A stretch of DNA of 18,791 nucleotides from Bacillus sp. JCM 19058. GTDB taxonomy: Bacteria; Bacillota; Bacilli; Bacillales_H; Bacillaceae_D. The stretch is taken from assembly GCA_001310555.1 (NCBI GenBank), contig BAXO01000099.1, positions 1-18,791 on the forward strand, read 5' to 3'. The notes below the pieces were generated by a model. The model ran no database searches, was not told the origin of the DNA, and saw only the letters and a list, made by a program, of their open reading frames with translations. Both the position numbers and the translations under genes were made by a program. This document shows positions 16,934 to 18,791 of this stretch, in pieces (positions within the stretch are counted from its first letter, which is position 1; each line of letters starts with the position of its first letter).

Positions 16934-16964
16934 AAAAAGAGCGTACGGCCTGTACGCTCTTTTT
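16934..16964. terminator. Terminator of yuzA (bidirectional)
   Basis: Perfect 13-bp stem AAAAAGAGCGTAC/GTACGCTCTTTTT with a 5-base loop. It stands ten bases past the yuzA stop on the minus strand, and can also back up yugI. Confidence 0.85.
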
Positions 16965-16974
16965 CCAACTTAGT

Positions 16975-17202
16975 TTATCGTTGCGTTTCAGGGACGCGTT
17001 CAAGCTCTTCATCTGGCTTAAACAAAATTGAAATGCAATAAAGACCAGCTAAACCAACTAGTGCATAAATAACCCGAGAAAAAGCCGCTGCTTGACCTCC
17101 AAATATTGCCGCGATGAGGTCAAAACGGAAGAAACCGATCAGTCCCCAGTTCACAGCTCCAATTATTGCAAGGATAAGCGCTGTACGTTGAATACCACTC
17201 AC
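16975..17202 (-). CDS. yuzA: DUF378 membrane protein YuzA
   Basis: A small two-helix membrane protein of unknown function, next to yugI and pgi in B. subtilis. The start chosen is GTG (17200-17202), because GGAGGTGATT lies eight bases before it; an earlier ATG at 17241 lies upstream of that site. The protein is 75 residues: MSGIQRTALILAIIGAVNWGLIGF (first membrane segment), FDLIAAIFGG, then SRVIYALVGLAGLYCISILF (second segment) and a charged tail. The family core AVNWGLIGF and FDLIAAIFGG are unmistakable. Intact. Confidence 0.88.
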   Translation of the reverse strand: MSGIQRTALILAIIGAVNWGLIGFFRFDLIAAIFGGQAAAFSRVIYALVGLAGLYCISILFKPDEELERVPETQR

Positions 17203-17435
17203 ACCAATCACCTCCATACAGTTTGGAATTTGCACAACCATCGATGTGAGGGTGTGCTTCTTCTTTAGAATGAGATCCAGTAAGACGATTTATTCATGAA
17301 ATGGTAAAAAGGTGTTAAAGGAAAATTGTGGAATCACGAGTATCCAAATATCATTAGAATGTTTTTTTGCTTGCTTCTTTTTCTTTCATTCGATAAAGTG
17401 AAAGTGGACATACTTGTAAATGGAGGTTTTCTCAT

Positions 17436-18783
17436 ATGGAAAAAGTTCAATTCGATTACTCAAAGGCGCTACCGTTCTTTAATCAGCATGAGGTTGATTA
17501 TTTGCAGGAATCGGTTACAGCTGCTCACAATGCGTTACATAACGGAAGCGGCGCTGGGAGCGACTTTCTAGGCTGGATTGATTTGCCGAAAAATTATGAC
17601 AAGGAAGAGTTCGCTCGAATCCAGGCAGCAGCCGATAAAATAAAAGGAAATTCAGACGTTTTGCTAGTCATTGGGATTGGCGGATCTTATTTAGGAGCAA
17701 GGGCAGCGATCGAAGCATTGAACCACTCCTTTTATAATGTTCAATCGAAAGAGGAACGAAACGCACCGCAAGTGTTTTTCGTTGGTAACAACATTAGCTC
17801 AACTTATGTAACGGATTTGCTTTCCTTGCTTGAAGGAAAGGACGTTTCCGTTAATGTTATTTCAAAATCAGGAACAACAACTGAACCAGCTATTGCCTTT
17901 CGGATATTTCGTGATTTCCTTGAAAAAAAATATGGCAAGGAAGAAGCTCGTACAAGAATATTTGCGACGACAGATAAAGCGAAGGGCGCGTTAAAAACAG
18001 TTGCGACAGAGGAAGGCTATGAGACTTTTGTGATTCCGGATGATGTCGGCGGTCGCTTTTCTGTTTTGACTGCGGTCGGACTTTTACCAATTGCCGTGAG
18101 CGGTCTTAACATTGAAGCGATGATGAAGGGCGCAGCTGATGCGAGTGAAGATTTTGGCAATCCAAGCTTGGCGGAAAACGAGGCATACCAATACGCCGCA
18201 ATTCGTAATGTCTTGTACAATAAAGGAAAAACAACAGAATTAATGGTTAATTACGAGCCGTCGCTTCACTTTGTTTCTGAATGGTGGAAGCAGCTGTATG
18301 GAGAAAGTGAAGGAAAGGACGGCAAAGGCCTTTTTCCGGCATCCGTCGATTTCTCTACAGACCTTCATTCCATGGGACAATACGTTCAGGATGGGCGTCG
18401 GAACCTATTTGAAACGGTCGTCAATATTACGAAGGTTCGAGAAGAAATTGCGATCGAATCCGCTGAAAACGACTTGGATGGCCTTAATTATTTAGCCGGA
18501 GAAACGATGGATTTCGTCAATAAAAAAGCGTTTCAAGGAACGATGCTGGCTCACACGGATGGCGGGGTACCTAACCTTATCGTTAATGTACCCGAATTAA
18601 ACGAATACCATTTCGGTTACCTCGTTTACTTTTTTTGAAAAGGCCTGCGGAATCAGCGGTTACCTTTTAGGTGTGAATCCATTCGATCAACCAGGCGTTG
18701 AAGCGTACAAAACCAATATGTTTGCGCTATTAGGAAAACCGGGCTTCGAAAAAGAAAAGGAAGCCCTCGAAAAGCGATTATAA
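17436..18783 (+). CDS. pgi: Glucose-6-phosphate isomerase, one frameshift
   Basis: Converts glucose-6-phosphate and fructose-6-phosphate in glycolysis. Motifs: [13 protein letters not shown] (sugar-phosphate binding), [31 protein letters not shown] (signature) and [11 protein letters not shown]. Start ATG 17436 with GGAGG ten bases upstream. A run of seven T (18630-18636) ends the frame after YLVYFF. Reading six continues [25 protein letters not shown], recovering the catalytic-lysine region, and ends at 18783, about 448 residues, the usual length. As written, the sequence would encode a protein lacking this domain. Confidence 0.94.
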
Positions 18784-18791
18784 GTAGCCGA

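Overview
The window is a stretch of chromosome from a Firmicute of the Bacillaceae, probably an alkaliphile-type relative of Bacillus rather than B. subtilis itself. The evidence is moderate GC, strong GGAGG-type ribosome binding sites, TTG and GTG starts, sigma-A-like promoters, and gene neighbourhoods known from B. subtilis: yutM/yumC/yumB/yuiB/yuiC/yuiD/pepA, and alaR/alaT/yugI/yuzA/pgi. It is core housekeeping DNA. I see no phage, insertion sequence, CRISPR array, rRNA or tRNA.

Layout: 1-295 is a degenerate purine-rich 21-bp tandem repeat. 321-1520 (minus) is an aminofutalosine synthase gene, mqnE, with its terminator. 2187-2361 holds a short Spo0E-like phosphatase gene. 2444-9244 is a redox, cell-wall and peptidase block: an IscA-type Fe-S carrier, ferredoxin-NADP reductase (minus), type II NADH dehydrogenase with a probable Rex operator, the membrane protein YuiB, the 3D-domain protein YuiC, the phosphatase-like membrane protein YuiD (minus) and leucyl aminopeptidase. 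9359-10997 carries an RDD membrane protein, an HU protein and a YihY/BrkB membrane protein. 11143-11615 is luxS. 11958-13626 is the alaR-alaT operon, behind an 11-bp inverted repeat that flanks the -10 box. 13901-15853 is thiM followed by a DEAD-box helicase. 16377-18783 holds the S1-domain protein YugI, the DUF378 protein YuzA (minus) and glucose-6-phosphate isomerase.

Several genes join up functionally. MqnE makes a menaquinone precursor, and YumB delivers electrons from NADH to quinone. A Rex site ahead of yumB would tie it to the NADH/NAD+ ratio. YumC and the IscA-type carrier serve ferredoxin and Fe-S metabolism. LuxS recycles S-ribosylhomocysteine and AlaT/AlaR control alanine formation.

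The most striking property of the text is damage to reading frames. About 13 or 14 of the 19 family-assigned genes need one or more single-base corrections. Ten of these are one surplus base in an A or T run of 7-8. Most of the others are one missing base at a short run. The corrected proteins match family lengths and recover catalytic residues, for example LuxS Cys126 and the PepA NTDAEGR motif. The likely cause is draft-quality sequence rather than gene decay. I report each gene at full corrected extent and give the shift position. No convincing new multi-gene system is visible. The better leads are the regulatory sites, the tandem repeat, the thiM leader and a structured intergenic region.
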